Shown here piece by piece: positions 22,775-34,195 of a stretch of DNA of 64,000 nucleotides (its first letter is position 1; every line of letters begins with the position of its first letter). The position numbers and the translations under genes are program-made. The notes under the pieces were generated by a model that saw only the letters and a program-made list of their open reading frames with translations, had not been told where the DNA came from and searched no databases. This stretch comes from Antedon mediterranea (taxonomy: Eukaryota; Echinodermata; Crinoidea; Comatulida; Antedonidae), in the NCBI RefSeq assembly GCF_964355755.1, contig NC_092674.1, forward strand, positions 15,069,001-15,133,000. The letters run 5' to 3'.

Positions 22775-24398
22775 TTAATTTTCAAAAATTAAGGAAGTGA
22801 TATGTTTCATCACTGTTCTCTGACTCGCTTCATCTCTGTTTCTTATTTCGGCTTCCAACCACTTACAAAAATTACTAATACGGTCCGGTTCTGGTTCTGG
22901 TTGTTTCACGAAATCAATGACAGCCTGTTCATATTCTGTCAGATTTCCAGTTTCATTCTGAATGAGACAATTCAACATTTTTGTTAAATGGGAGAATTTT
23001 TACAAGGTACAAATTAAATTTTTTTATACAGTATTTATGCATGACAGTTACAGTAAAAACCGACATAAATAAAACAAGGGGTTTTTTATCAATCATTTAA
23101 ATACCTTTAGAAGTGTTCTCTTCTTGGCCCAAGGTTTTCTCTCTAAGAATGATAATATAAATGGTATATTTTAATAGCCACATATATTTCAACATACTTA
23201 CTACAAACAATGCATTTTAATTTTTATATTTATACAGTAAAATGACTAAATGTGTATTAGGTTAGTATAAGGATATGATTAGTAAATGAAAGATGCATAA
23301 TGAAGCGACATAAGATCACAATATTTATTAAGAGTTTAAATAACATTACAACATGTAGGTACTGTATATTAAAGCAGGCTGACCTTTCTTAATATTACTT
23401 CTTTGGTCCACATTGTACTTAGGTTTTTTAGGAGTGGCTGCAGTGGGAGTAACGGTATCTTCAATTAGCACAACTTCACCTTGGATTAAATGATAAGTAC
23501 TACGGTAGTATTAATTAATTGTACAAATTGTTAAAACCAAATTACCTCAGAAAAGAATTTAAAGATATAAAACTGTCAATTACTGTGATTGTATTTGTTT
23601 ATAATTACATAAGTTAATACATTAATTTAAGATTTTAGATTTGAATTAATAATCTTTATTGTTTATTTTAATGGTAGACTTAGATACTGTACGATATTAA
23701 GTTGTTTTGTTCTAACCTTGAAATTCATCAACACTGTGCATAGTTGATACAGTATGATCAGCATCTTGTTGTTCAGGGTCAGTGTCATCAGCATCATCTT
23801 CATAACATCAACACTGTGCATAGTTGATACAGTATGATCAGCATCTTGTTCAGGGTCAGTGTCATCAGCATCATCCTCATAACATCAACACTGTGCATAG
23901 TTGATACAGTATGATCAGCATCTTGTTCAGGGTCAGTGTCATCAGCATCATCTTCATAACATCAACACTGTGCATAGTTGATACAGTATGATCAGCATCT
24001 TGTTCAGGGTCAGTGTCATCAGCATCATCTTCATAACATCAACACTGTGCATAGTTGATACAGTATGATCAGCATCTTGTTCAGGGTCAGTGTCATCAGC
24101 ATCATCTTCATAACATGAATTTATTAATTAAAATTATTTTAGCAATGTATATATTGAGGTTAAATACTGTAATAACTATTTTATGGTTTAATTGTTGCTG
24201 TTAATTAACTGTATTCATAATGCACTCACAACGATCCATATCAATTTCCTCTTCAGTTTCTGATACTGAAAAATCAAGTTAAATTTAAAGTGTACTATAG
24301 GATTTGGTAAATGGTCTTGTAGTTGTACAGGTAAATAGTAAAAAAACTTAATCGCTTACCATCTTCATTAATTATTGCATCTTCCTCATGTTGACTTT
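22775..24398 (-). CDS. Spliced acidic gene with BESS-like C-terminus
   Basis: Six minus-strand exons with GT-AG borders can be traced. 24360-24398 reads ESQHEEDAIINEDG, 24230-24265 reads SETEEEIDMD, about 23717-23807 reads YEDDADDTDPEQQDADHTV, 23384-23479 reads VVLIEDTVTPTAATPKKPKY, 23105-23142 reads REKTLGQEENTSK, and 22775-22957 reads ETGNLTEYEQAVIDFVK to a C-terminal block with FCKWLEAEIRNRD and a stop. An acidic linker followed by a short C-terminal helix is the layout of MADF...BESS proteins that accompany Harbinger transposases. No MADF domain was found upstream, so the gene may be partial. The third exon carries a tandem 77-bp expansion. Phase compatibility across all joins was not proven. 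Confidence 0.5.
23727..24114 (-). repeat. Tandem array, 5 copies of 77-80 bp overlapping an exon
   Basis: ATCAACACTG recurs at 23727, 23807, 23884, 23961 and 24038: one 80-bp and then 77-bp spacings. The unit is the acidic exon itself. 77 is not a multiple of three, so extra copies would break the frame unless only one is spliced in. Confidence 0.9.
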
Positions 24399-25127
24399 CT
24401 GTAGAAATATGTACCAATATTTTACTCTCATTTAGGGGGTGCGACTTATACACAGGTGCGACTTATACACCAAAATATACGGTAGGTACTAGCTAGTCTT
24501 AGGTCTACTCTACTACATTAGCTACTAGGCCTATCCTTCCTACTACTCTAGCCTTGCTTAGAGCAGGGCCTCTAGCTTGCTAAGCCTTCTACTCTACTAC
24601 ATTAGCTACTAGGCCTATCCTTCCTACTACTCTAGCCTAGCTTAGAGCAGGGCCTCTAGCTTGCTAAGCCTTCTACTCTACTACATTAGCTACTAGGCCT
24701 ATCCTTCCTACTACTCTAGCCTAGCTTAGAGCAGGGCCTCTAGCTTGCTAAGCCTTCTACTCTACTACATTAGCTACTAGGCCTATCCTTCCTACTACTC
24801 TAGCCTAGCTTAGAGCAGGGCCTCTAGCTTGCTAAGCCTTCTACTCTACTACATTAGCTACTAGGCCTATCCTTCCTACTACTCTAGCCTAGCTTAGAGC
24901 AGGGCCTCTAGCTTGCTAAGCCTTCTACTCTACTACATTAGCTACTAGGCCTATCCTTCCTACTACTCTAGCCTAGCTTAGAGCAGGGCCTCTAGCTTGC
25001 TAAGCCTTCTACTCTACTACATTAGCTACTAGGCCTATCCTTCCTACTACTCTAGCCTAGCTTAGAGCAGGGCCTCTAGCTTGCTAAGCCTTCTACTCTA
25101 CTACATTAGCTACTAGGCCTATCCTTC

Positions 25128-26207
25128 GGGTGTCACGAAACCTCAGACCACGAAAGCTCAGACCCCCTAAGACCTAAGATCACGAAAGCTAAGACCCAAC
25201 ACCTAAGATTACAAATATTTATCTTTCGCACCTGCCTTGTATTTTAACTCCTAACATTTATTCTGAATACCACACCTTAGAATTGGCACTTTCATGAAAA
25301 AGAATCACATAAAAAGTAACAAATACATTTTTAAATTGATGATTTTACAGACGTTTTTCTCGCACACAAAATGACTAGCCTACAGTACAGTAGGCCTACC
25401 CCATGGGCCATGTTCAATGTTTTTGTTTCTATGGAACGTCAAAAGAGCAAAAATTATATAGAGGGCTGAAAACTCTGTGGAGTCCATCTACAGTGTGGAT
25501 GGAACAATGTAAAATTAAAATTGTAATGATAATAGTATAATCATGCAAGTACGAAGAAATAAATACTGGCAAATAAATTTTAATTTAAAAATCATGATAA
25601 GTTTTTTTGTTTCGTTTTCTTTCTGTATTTATACTTGTACTATTATTGTTGCTCTTTTGGCGCTCCATAGAAACAAAAACATTGAGCATGGGGACCTCGA
25701 GGAGTTACATTACAGTATACAAAGAAACACATCTGTAAAATCATCAATTTAAAGGATTTATTTATTTGTTATTATGTGTTTCTCCTTCTGAAAGTACTTA
25801 TAAGTCCTAATTTTAAAGTGTGGTGTTCAGGATAAAGTTAGTCAACAAATTTGGAGTCAAAATACAAGAAAGGCAGGTGCGTAAGAAAAACATCCTCTGA
25901 ACCAACACAATGGAGTAAATATATACCAACAAACAACCCGTCAAGTTTGTTTGTTGTAAAGAAAAAATATACATTTACTCAACGGGCGAAAATAATGTGA
26001 GTTTATCTATGTTTTGCGGTAGTATTAAATTATATTTATGGTAATAAATGAAACCTACTGTGTTTAAAATTATGTATGGATAAACAAGTATTGTTTTTAA
26101 GCTGTAGTATATCTTAGTATTTGTAATCTTAGGTGTTGGGTCTTAGCTTTCGTGATCTTAGGTCTTAGGGGGTCTGAGCTTTCGTGGTCTGAGGTTTCGT
26201 GACACCC
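25128..26207. mobile_element. Long inverted-repeat element A, 10-bp TSD
   Basis: Begins GGGTGTCACGAAACCTCAGA and ends in its reverse complement; about 90 bp match almost perfectly. Further inside, a second inverted zone (about 25220-25450 against 25880-25650) matches with moderate identity; the right arm has about 240 bp extra between the two zones. The satellite overlaps itself by CCTATCCTTC at 25118-25127 and 26208-26217, a 10-bp target duplication. Long TIRs, G-rich terminus and 9-10 bp duplication are Mutator-like traits; no transposase is present. Confidence 0.85.
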
Positions 26208-27037
26208 CCTATCCTTCCTACTACTCTAGCCTTGCTTAGAGCAGGGCCTCTAGCTTGCTAAGCCTTCTACTCTACTACATTAGCTACTAGGCCTATCCTT
26301 CCGGGTGCTGGTCAACCCGTACCCAAACCAACCCGTACCCATGCCAACTCGTACCCAACTTGGCTAACCCGTACCCAAATAATTGGTCAACTCGTACCCA
26401 CTTTGGCTAACCCGTACCCAAACCAACCCGTACCCATGCCAACTCGTACCTAAATATTTGGCTTACTCGTACCCAAGTATTTGGCTTACTCGTACCCATT
26501 TTTTGGCTTACCCGTACCCATTTTTGGCTTACTCGTACCCATTATTTGGCCTACTCGTACCCAATTTGAATAATTACTTGTAATGATTTGATCGGCGTAA
26601 AACTAGTGGTATGCTTTTGCCGTATGAATATTTTTATATTTAAATTGTTTTTTTATTTTACATACAGGTCTCGGTGAAATGTGTGCTAATAAAAATGACC
26701 ATTGATTTGATTGTAGACTTCGTTTAATTAGGCATATATTTGTTAACATTTATTTAAATCTAGTATTATAGTTTTATAAACGTATGTTTATTTTATTTTA
26801 TTTATTTTATTTTCAATCTTTCTACATAGCAAAAAAACAAACATATAAGTATAACAGGAGAGTAGCGGAAAAGCAAAAGTGTAAAACTGTCATCTTGTGA
26901 TGTGCTTGACCAGCCCCTGTCAACTTGAACGATACAATAAAACCGACATTTAACAAATTTAGAAAAATACATAGAAAAATAAGGTATAATAAAATGTTAA
27001 CAAAAGTGTTATAAAAATGCAATTGCTATCTGAACAA

Positions 27038-27210
27038 TCTGATTGTGTAAAAGTTAAAAATTCTGATTGTATAAAAGTTAAAAATTCTGATTGAATAAAA
27101 GTTAAAAATTATGAATGTATAAAAGTTAAAAATTCTGATTGTATAAAAGTTAAATTCTGATTGTATAAAAGTTAAAAATTCTGATTGTATAAAAGTTAAA
27201 AATTCTGATT
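27038..27210. repeat. Tandem 23-bp units in element B
   Basis: About eight copies of a unit containing ATTCTGATTGTATAAAAGTT, with one shortened copy near 27155. Confidence 0.9.
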
Positions 27211-27319
27211 GTGTGTCTTTTTTATTTACGTAAGAGAACATTAATTAATAAAAAAATATTTTAACAACACCCTGTTTTAAGCGAAAAGCCTGCCGGGCTA
27301 TGGGGTCGAATTACTCGTA

Positions 27320-27900
27320 GATTTCGTGTTACGTGTTTTTTCTGACCGGGATTAACCTTTTATTATAAAAAACACGCATTTATAGGGCCGGCGTCAAAGA
27401 GACGACTTAGTAATGACGTATGATCATTTTCCATATATTTTATTTATTAATAATTCAGTGAAATGATCATATACACGTACTGTCGTACTGTAGCCTAAGG
27501 CAATTAAACATTTTGGCAGATTTTCTTCTATAACAGCTACGTGTTTTTGCTGAATGGGGATTCCTCTTTATTATTAAAAAAAAAAACGCATTTGTACGGG
27601 TCCATTTGTAGTGTGTCCAAAAGGTTCAATGTGGCGTATGATCGTTTTCTATTTATTTTTTTTCTTAAATAATTCAGTAAAATTATCTGTTTGTTTACGG
27701 TAATTAAACATTTTTGGTAGATATTTCCTCAATAACTTACAGCTACGTGTTTTTGCTGACGAGGGATTCCCTTTTTTAAAAAAAAATACGCATTCTATAA
27801 TGTGTCAAATAAGACAAATGAAATGAACTACGATCGTTTTTCCATGGCAACGGATGTCGTCTTATTTACTAAAATAATATAAACGTTCTGAAGGCCTACC
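27320..27900. repeat. Three diverged units of about 205 bp in element B
   Basis: The motif TACGTGTTTTT-CTGA followed by an ACGCATT block and then ATGATCATTTTCC/ATGATCGTTTTC recurs at about 27331, 27538 and 27743. Copies are well diverged, so the array is old. Confidence 0.7.
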
Positions 27901-29045
27901 TACACGTGTCTGAGTTCTTACGTATCTGTCAGCGATAAGATGATTTTTTTAAGTTTTAGTAGTATTTATTTCGGTTTTTAGTCATAATAATACAGTAATA
28001 ATCATTATAAAATGAAAAGGTAATAACAGCAAATGTCGTCGTTTGTAATTAAATGTTAAATTATTGGAGGTTAGTACAGTAGTTACCTTTTATTATTACT
28101 CTCACATCCGTCATTGTATACTAGATAAACGGCATAATCTAATCTACTACTAAATGCTCATAGCAGCAATGAGGCTGGTATCCACTTAAATAGTTTCGTG
28201 ATTTTAAAATACGAGTGACTATTTAAAAATGTATTAAATATTTTCGAAATGTTAAAACAGTTTAATATTTTCCAAAACTTGCAAAACAAAACAACAAAAA
28301 CCATTCGTTTTAAAACGATTTTCAAAAAGCACATTACTTCATTATCTGTAAAATAAAATGAAAATACAAATTATGTATAAAAGATATTTATGTTTACTTT
28401 TAATAATTCAAGTTTTCATCATCACAGACTAGTGGGTATTTCAATTTCCGTGTACTACTATTCGTAGAAAATAATAGATTAATAACTCATAAATGAAAAA
28501 AAAATAGAATGCAGCACAGCCGACCACTGACATCTTCCACAGAGCCATATAAAACAGCGCCCTCAAGTATTAACTTTACCAAATACGACGTACGCAAATA
28601 CGATGAAAGCTGTGCTTTTTACGTACGAGTCTGTACATATTATTATACATTTTAGGTCAATAGTTTTTGCCATTATAATATCGAACATATGATTGGTATC
28701 TAAAAATTTAATAAAACTGGGTTTAAATGTAATATAAATATACTTTAAATAGCATTAAACTTGGGTACGGGCCAGCCAATGATGGGTACGGGTCAGCCAA
28801 TGATGGGTACGGGTCAGCCAAAATTTTGGGTACGAGTAAGCCAAAATTTGGGTACGAGTTGGTGGGTACGAGTTGGCATGGGTACGGGTTGACCTGTATT
28901 CTATCCTTCCTACTACTCTAGCCTAGCTTAGAGCAGGGCCTCTAGCTTGCTAAGCCTTCTACTCTACTACATTAGCTACTAGGCCTATCCTTCCTACTAC
29001 TCTAGCCTTGCTTAGAGCAGGGCCTCTAGCTTGCTAAGCCTTCTT

Positions 29046-29540
29046 GCCTATATTATATACTATAAATAATAGATAGTAGTGCCTGGCCAAGCCAACATAG
29101 GCCTGGTTAGCTTACATTGCACAGACCTACAAAACGTTAACAAACTGGAAACAAATTAAAATGTTTTGACTTACATGTTGTCAATTTAAATTATCGCGCG
29201 ACGAAAAAAATGTACGTATAGATCCTCTGTTTATCAACAAAGATTATGTAATTTGTTAACCACTTGATTGGTCAGTTTCAACGATCGAATGACGTAATTT
29301 GCGAACCATTTGATTGGTCAGTTTTAACGATCGTGTCGTTGAAGTTGTACCGAGTTCAACTTCAACGATCGTAATCGTTAATTTGTTTCAACGATTTTCA
29401 GCGTCGAAAATTACCCTTTTTCCTGTAAATTGTTGAAATTTCAAGGAAATGTACAATGACGACGTAAAGACAGTTCTTTTCCAGTAAAATCTCGATTCAA
29501 CGCAACTCAACGTATTTCAACGTCGACAGGAAAACAGGCT
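29046..29540. other. Spacer with short inverted and direct repeats
   Basis: AACGATCG words recur, including a 46-bp direct duplication (29250 and 29296). The last 30 bp (CGTCGACAGGAAAACAGGCTT) resemble the reverse of the left end of the element at 57331, suggesting a MITE remnant of that family. Confidence 0.4.
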
Positions 29541-30253
29541 TTAGGGCCTTTGCTCTTCTTGTGTTAAATGAACGACATGCCTTCATCAGTTGACTGCAAG
29601 TTGTTGCAGTATGCTGCTGATAGTGCTTTGCTAGTGTCACATAGGGACATGGATGTGGTCAAAGCAGAATTAAAAAAGAACAATGAAAATTGCCAAAGAT
29701 GGCTTATAAACAATAAATTGTCCCTTCATATGGACAAAACGGAATTTATTATCTTTTGCTCAAACTCTAAAACGAAGTATACTAAGAATGCATCTATCAA
29801 AATTTGTAATTCAACTATCAAAGCAAAACAATCTGTAGTTTACTTGGACCAAAATCTGTCGGGGGAGGTAATATGTTCGCATATCCTCAAAAAGGTCAAC
29901 TCGAGACTCAAATTTCTATATAGATCTGCTAGCCGCCTTGATCTTAAAACAAAGAGATTGGCATCTGCTTTGGCGGCTCTATGTCTTATAGACTATTGCT
30001 GTTGCTCTTGGTACTGTGGTATTTTTAAATTGTATGTCTCCAAACTCCAACATGTCCAAAATAAGGTCATTAGATTTGTCCTAGGAAAGGGACCACGATA
30101 TCACCTTTCTGCTTCCGACTATTTTTAATTTAATGCACAAACTCTCCCCTTTGTTCTGAATTTGTTGTTTTTTAAGTCGGCGACTTTTGATGTATATTTT
30201 TCTACAATTGCTATTTTTATATGAGCAAGAATTAAAAACAAACAAACAAACAA
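29541..30253 (+). pseudogene. 5'-truncated LINE with reverse transcriptase C-terminal half
   Basis: Begins inside the RT palm: GPLLFL, one stop, then MNDMPSSVDCKLLQYAADSA, WLINNKLSLHMDKTEFIIF, VVYLDQNLSGE, and further on RLASALAALCLIDYCCCSWY and LQHVQNKVIRFVLG. These match the palm end, thumb and C-terminal domain of a LINE RT. The catalytic box reads YAADS instead of YADDS (29610-29624), removing one metal-binding aspartate. After a stop at 30126-30128 a short 3' UTR ends in an ATTAAAAA-CAAACAAACAAACAA tail, typical of elements with simple-repeat tails. The 5' truncation is the usual result of incomplete reverse transcription. Confidence 0.85.
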
Positions 30254-30394
30254 TGGTAAATAATTACTCTAGGTTGTTTTCTATTCTGATGATGAGAATA
30301 GTCCAGACATTTTAAGGCAGTTTGCATGTTTATCAAATGCCTCACAATAGTTATTTTAACTCATAATTTTATTTTGTTAGCAATGATTGTGAGC

Positions 30395-32935
30395 AAGTAC
30401 ATGTTGTAAATGTTGTTCAAATTGAACAAAAAAGTACAAACTTTTTTGAAATCCTTTATATTTTAATACTATTAGATGTGAGCAAACGCAAGTACATATA
30501 CATTTATCAAACCATTTTGTTAAACACCAATCTTTTCGGTAAGGTTTGACACTTAAAGTACACCTAACAAACTGATTAGTAATGTAAAGTATCATTAGTA
30601 CATATTTTACTATGATGCAATATTTTAATAGTTATTTATACCTATTTATACCTTTTTCAAAGCTATTTCCAGGGCTGCAAATTAACTTTTTTACTTGGTA
30701 GCACTATCAAATTTGTATGATGGCTCATAATAATTTTTGGTAGCACCACCAATTTTTTTAGTAGCACCTTTTCATCGACCAACTAACCCCTTTCCCTCAA
30801 ACCCCATTCCGCACAGATCCGTTTTTAGTAGTTGGGGGGGGGGGGGGGGGGGGGAAGTGTATAAAAATGAGAGCCCCCCCCCCCCCCCCAGCGCGGGGGG
30901 GGGGGATTTTTAAGTAATTATAGGTTGTTTCAATCGATTTCTGAGCTCATAAATTGGGTTATGCACATTTTAGGCACTGGTTCTGATGCGCCACTTATAT
31001 TCACGCAAGATCTATTCTTTTTACGGTACAGAAAGAAATTACTGGTTTGTATGTAACCTTTCGTAGCCTACGCGTAAATAGATCGTAGGTCATTGTTCTC
31101 TAAACGTATCCTGCAATTTACAAAGTACTGTTCGTTGCCTACGATGTATTGTTGTTTATGATAATATCTATGCGTCGATACACCAATGTCATCGCCTTTA
31201 ATAGGAGCATGAACAATGGAAACAAACATGTATTGTTGGCTAATTAAAATCCTAGAAGACGTTAATTTTTGTAGCCGCCCTACACATCGGTTGTCCTAAT
31301 TTGGCAGGACATCCGCCGACGAGACGACATCGGACCCGAGGCCCTCAACTCACGCAGAGAGAGTTTCGGCGGCCTACATGATTCAATCCGGCCATTCAAC
31401 CCTACCTTGGTTTTTAACGAATTATAAAAACAACAACACCTTGGCTAGGACACCAACAAAATATATGCAAAATAAATATATATTCCATGTTAAGATTTAA
31501 CATAGGCCTTTGTAAATTATTATATTACGATAAAAGGCCCGACCAGAATTTGGAGGGGAAAAACGTGCGAATCGTGGGAACAGTTTAGAGCTGTATTACG
31601 TTTCATGTGACGCAAAATTCAGGTACAAGTACTGTACTCTGTTTTGTAGCCACGCGAGAGGTTTGCGGTGGTAAAACACAGAGTATCGCATTTCATGACA
31701 TGTGACCAAAAAACTAGGTCTGTATTAATTACGGTCTTCTATCGGCAGTCTTTTTGAGCGACCGATTGAACGTTCTGATCAGGGAGTCTTATTTTACAAC
31801 TCCCTGTTCTGATACTATATTTAGAATGAATTTTTTACGATATTTTTGTTTGCATATGTTTTTGGATCGACTGGACGTTCGCTATAAGTATTTTTATTAC
31901 TTGGCATAGTTCATTGTGTTAGATCGTGTCTCTACGTTTACATTGTGGGAAATTTATATTCGCCGCTGAGAGTAAAAAAACACACGAATGAAACATCTAC
32001 GAATAAAAAATATTATATTATATATTTCTTAGTAATGTACAAATTGGTCCTCCTCCGCCAGTCAAAATTAACACATCAAATAATAATTTTCACACCTTGT
32101 TACTTACTAAGAACATCGTGAGGTTGTTTATTGAGGTTACTAACGAAGCCAACAACGTAGCCTGTTTTATCTACGAAGCTACTTCGTAGGAAAGTTGCGG
32201 TATTTTCTCTGATATATAATTTTCGATAATCAGAATCTGGAATAAAGTATTAAATCTACCGATAAATAATACTGCTGTTTAATCTATATAATGAATAGAT
32301 ATTATTATATATATTATACTGCCTAAAAATGCTGATGGCTGCGCGGCGACAATCCTTTGTATCTGCCGCGCCCGCCCTGGCTAACTTCTGTGTACGGCGG
32401 TACAATTGTTTTTTTATATTCCTTCTTTAAAACGGAGGTGATTTTCCACGAGGTTTGTGTCGTCCGCGCGTCACACGGTGCTGTGTGTTTGGTGTCCTTT
32501 TGTGTGATGCAATAAATGGACGAACTTCCAATCACAACGAGTGTAAAATGTTTAGGGGCTTTGTACGCTTGAATGAACCTAACTCCTTTGCGGCGGCGGT
32601 GACTAGTGGAAACTCCTGAGCCTTCCGTAGTAGAGAGATTAAATTACAACACAGGTGTGCTTTCCCTATTTCAAACACTAACTTCAATTTGAAACAACTC
32701 GCACAAGCAGACGATCTTGTCGCGCTATGCGCGACCTATTCTGTTTCTTTAGTCGCAAACAGAAAAATTAGGTCGCAAATGCGACCAAATACCCCTTAAT
32801 TTGCAGCCCTGATTTCACTTGGCTCCGGTTGCGGCTATGGCACTTGATTGGCTGGGTTCCGGGCTTGCGGCTATGCCACTTGGTTGGCTGGCTCCCGGGC
32901 TTCCAAGTTCTGTTGCCTGTAATAAAGCCAGCCCA
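30395..32935 (+). repeat. Interspersed repeat R, split by an insertion
   Basis: Sequences 30395-30669 and 32812-32935 together match the uninterrupted segment 46700-47066. Shared blocks include GTTGTTCAAATTGAACAAAA and, at the right end, three units around GGCTATGCCACTTGGTTGGC followed by GTTGCCTGTAATAAAGC. The repeat ends at the AATAAA signal in both places, after which the flanks differ. It is split here by the element at 30670-32811. Confidence 0.85.
30670..32811. mobile_element. CAGGG element with 5-bp TSD
   Basis: Termini are CAGGGCTGCAAATTAA and TTAATTTGCAGCCCTG, a perfect 16-bp inverted repeat. ATTTC flanks both sides (30665-30669, 32812-32816), and the unoccupied paralogue near 46.96 kb has ATTTC only once. 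It contains opposing G and C runs at about 30833-30908, a GC-richer zone at about 32330-32640, and subterminal GGTAGCAC or GGTCGCA blocks. No transposase was recognised, so it is probably non-autonomous. Short TSD and CAGGG ends suggest a hAT-type group with 5-bp duplications (inferred). Confidence 0.85.
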
Positions 32936-33098
32936 TAACAAAAAGTCTTAGTAGATATGGCTCTATAGCCGTTAGCCTTATAGTCTATCCGGCTTAGTAG
33001 ATATAGAGCTGTCGCCTATTTATCACCTAATAGTAGATACATATTTGATGGATTTTTTATAGTTGTTAAAAGATTTTTGCCTCATTAGCATATTTCGC

Positions 33099-33260
33099 GA
33101 TGATATTATTATTATTATTAGTATTTATTGCCAAAAACCAGTTACAAACAAACAAAACACAGAAACTAAGGGAGTAGGCAGGAACCTAAAAGTGAACCTA
33201 ATCACTATAACAAGAGTTCAGGTTCCGTACTCCCAAAGTAACAACAATGATATAAAATAA
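33099..33260 (-). mobile_element. LINE 3' end with (TAA) tail
   Basis: On the minus strand the sequence ends GGCAATAAATACTAATAATAATAAT: a polyadenylation-like signal followed by a TAA microsatellite tail, as in CR1/L2-like LINEs. No ORF remains. Confidence 0.45.
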
Positions 33261-33519
33261 ACTATATAAAAATATTTAACACCTACTAAATACAACTATT
33301 ATTAGGCTATCAATAATCTATCTAGAACGGACTCTTAATTGGCTATTATTTGGCTTTTAAAAATCTACATTAATTTGCTATTTATGGGCTATTAAAAATC
33401 TACTAATTAAACCGCTAATAAAAATATACATAAAATGGCTATTATTTATTTATTAATGCGGTAGGAGACTGCATACAAATAAAATCACAGACGGGTTCTT
33501 TGCTTCATTCGATATAATT

Positions 33520-33790
33520 TGTTATCTGGAACATCAAGTCACATTCATACATACATGTTTAATAATATTATCATTACATCGTATCTGGAACATTGATTCA
33601 CATTCATATATAATACGCGTGTTCAATATAAGTACAACTCTATCTGGAACATCGATTCACATTCATATATACAGATGTTCAATAAGTACAACTATATCTG
33701 GAACATCGATTCACATTCATATATACAGATGTTCAATATAATTACAACAGTATCTGGATCGATTGACATTCATATACAGATGTTTACCAA
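33520..33790 (+). repeat. Minisatellite, 5 units of 54-62 bp
   Basis: The anchor TATCTGGAACAT followed by TCACATTCATATAT recurs five times; the last unit is eroded. Unit length varies through short indels. Confidence 0.85.
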
Positions 33791-34195
33791 TCAGCATATA
33801 CGAAGAATTAAGCACAACATAAACAATGTACATGAATACATTTCAGTCAAACCCAAACCAAACCCCTTGAGTCATCTGTCAAATAAATGGAAGTTCACCG
33901 GCTCCGAGCAAACCAATCTCAAATTCTTCATATCATATCTATCCATAAACCTATCATTATTTACCTTATACAGTAGTAAAATAACACTATCAATTACAAG
34001 AACGGGAACGTCCCATTCCGCCGCCATGTTCTGTAACTAGCATACCTACGGTATGCACACACGTGTGAATGACCATACATCATAATACCCTTCTCTTACT
34101 CTAGCTTCTATCGCCGGTGAACTACGCTGAAACCTTGTATAGTACAGTACCAAAAATACATCCGCGGCATAATATAGTTCAGTAAATACCGCCCT
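33791..34195. other. No gene recognised
   Basis: Less AT-rich interval within the interrupted array. An open frame on the plus strand (33675-34040) overlaps the minisatellite and has no recognisable domain. Confidence 0.4.

Larger units (their letters stand above)
26303..28900. mobile_element. Foldback element B with GTACCC-repeat arms
   Basis: The left arm (26310-26565) is a run of short degenerate units of the form GGCTTACTCGTACCCA, and the right arm (about 28755-28895) holds the same units in reverse complement. GGTCAACCCGTACCCA matches near both ends, though the outermost 6-7 bases differ. The satellite repeats CTATCCTTCC on each side (26293-26302, 28901-28910), giving a 10-bp duplication. 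The interior has two further tandem arrays and no recognisable gene. Confidence 0.8.
24504..29045 (+). repeat. 84-bp satellite array, interrupted twice
   Basis: The block ending in CTATCCTTCC recurs every 84 bp at 24540, 24624, 24708, 24792, 24876, 24960, 25044 and 25128. One more copy is at 26208-26302 and nearly two at 28901-29045. The unit contains TCTAGCCTAGCTTAGAGC and GGCCTCTAGCTTGCTAAGCC. Two unrelated elements occupy the gaps. Copies differ mainly by CCTAG/CCTTG. Confidence 0.95.

Noticed and set aside
25118-25127. 10-bp repeats around elements A and B as trivial satellite copies
   Set aside because: Considered, but the array phase overlaps by exactly ten bases at both insertions, which simple adjacency of satellite units would not produce; kept as target duplications.
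24504-25128. CRISPR array
   Set aside because: Units are contiguous 84-bp repeats without unique spacers, in a eukaryotic setting; the same applies to the 36, 50, 65 and 77-bp arrays.
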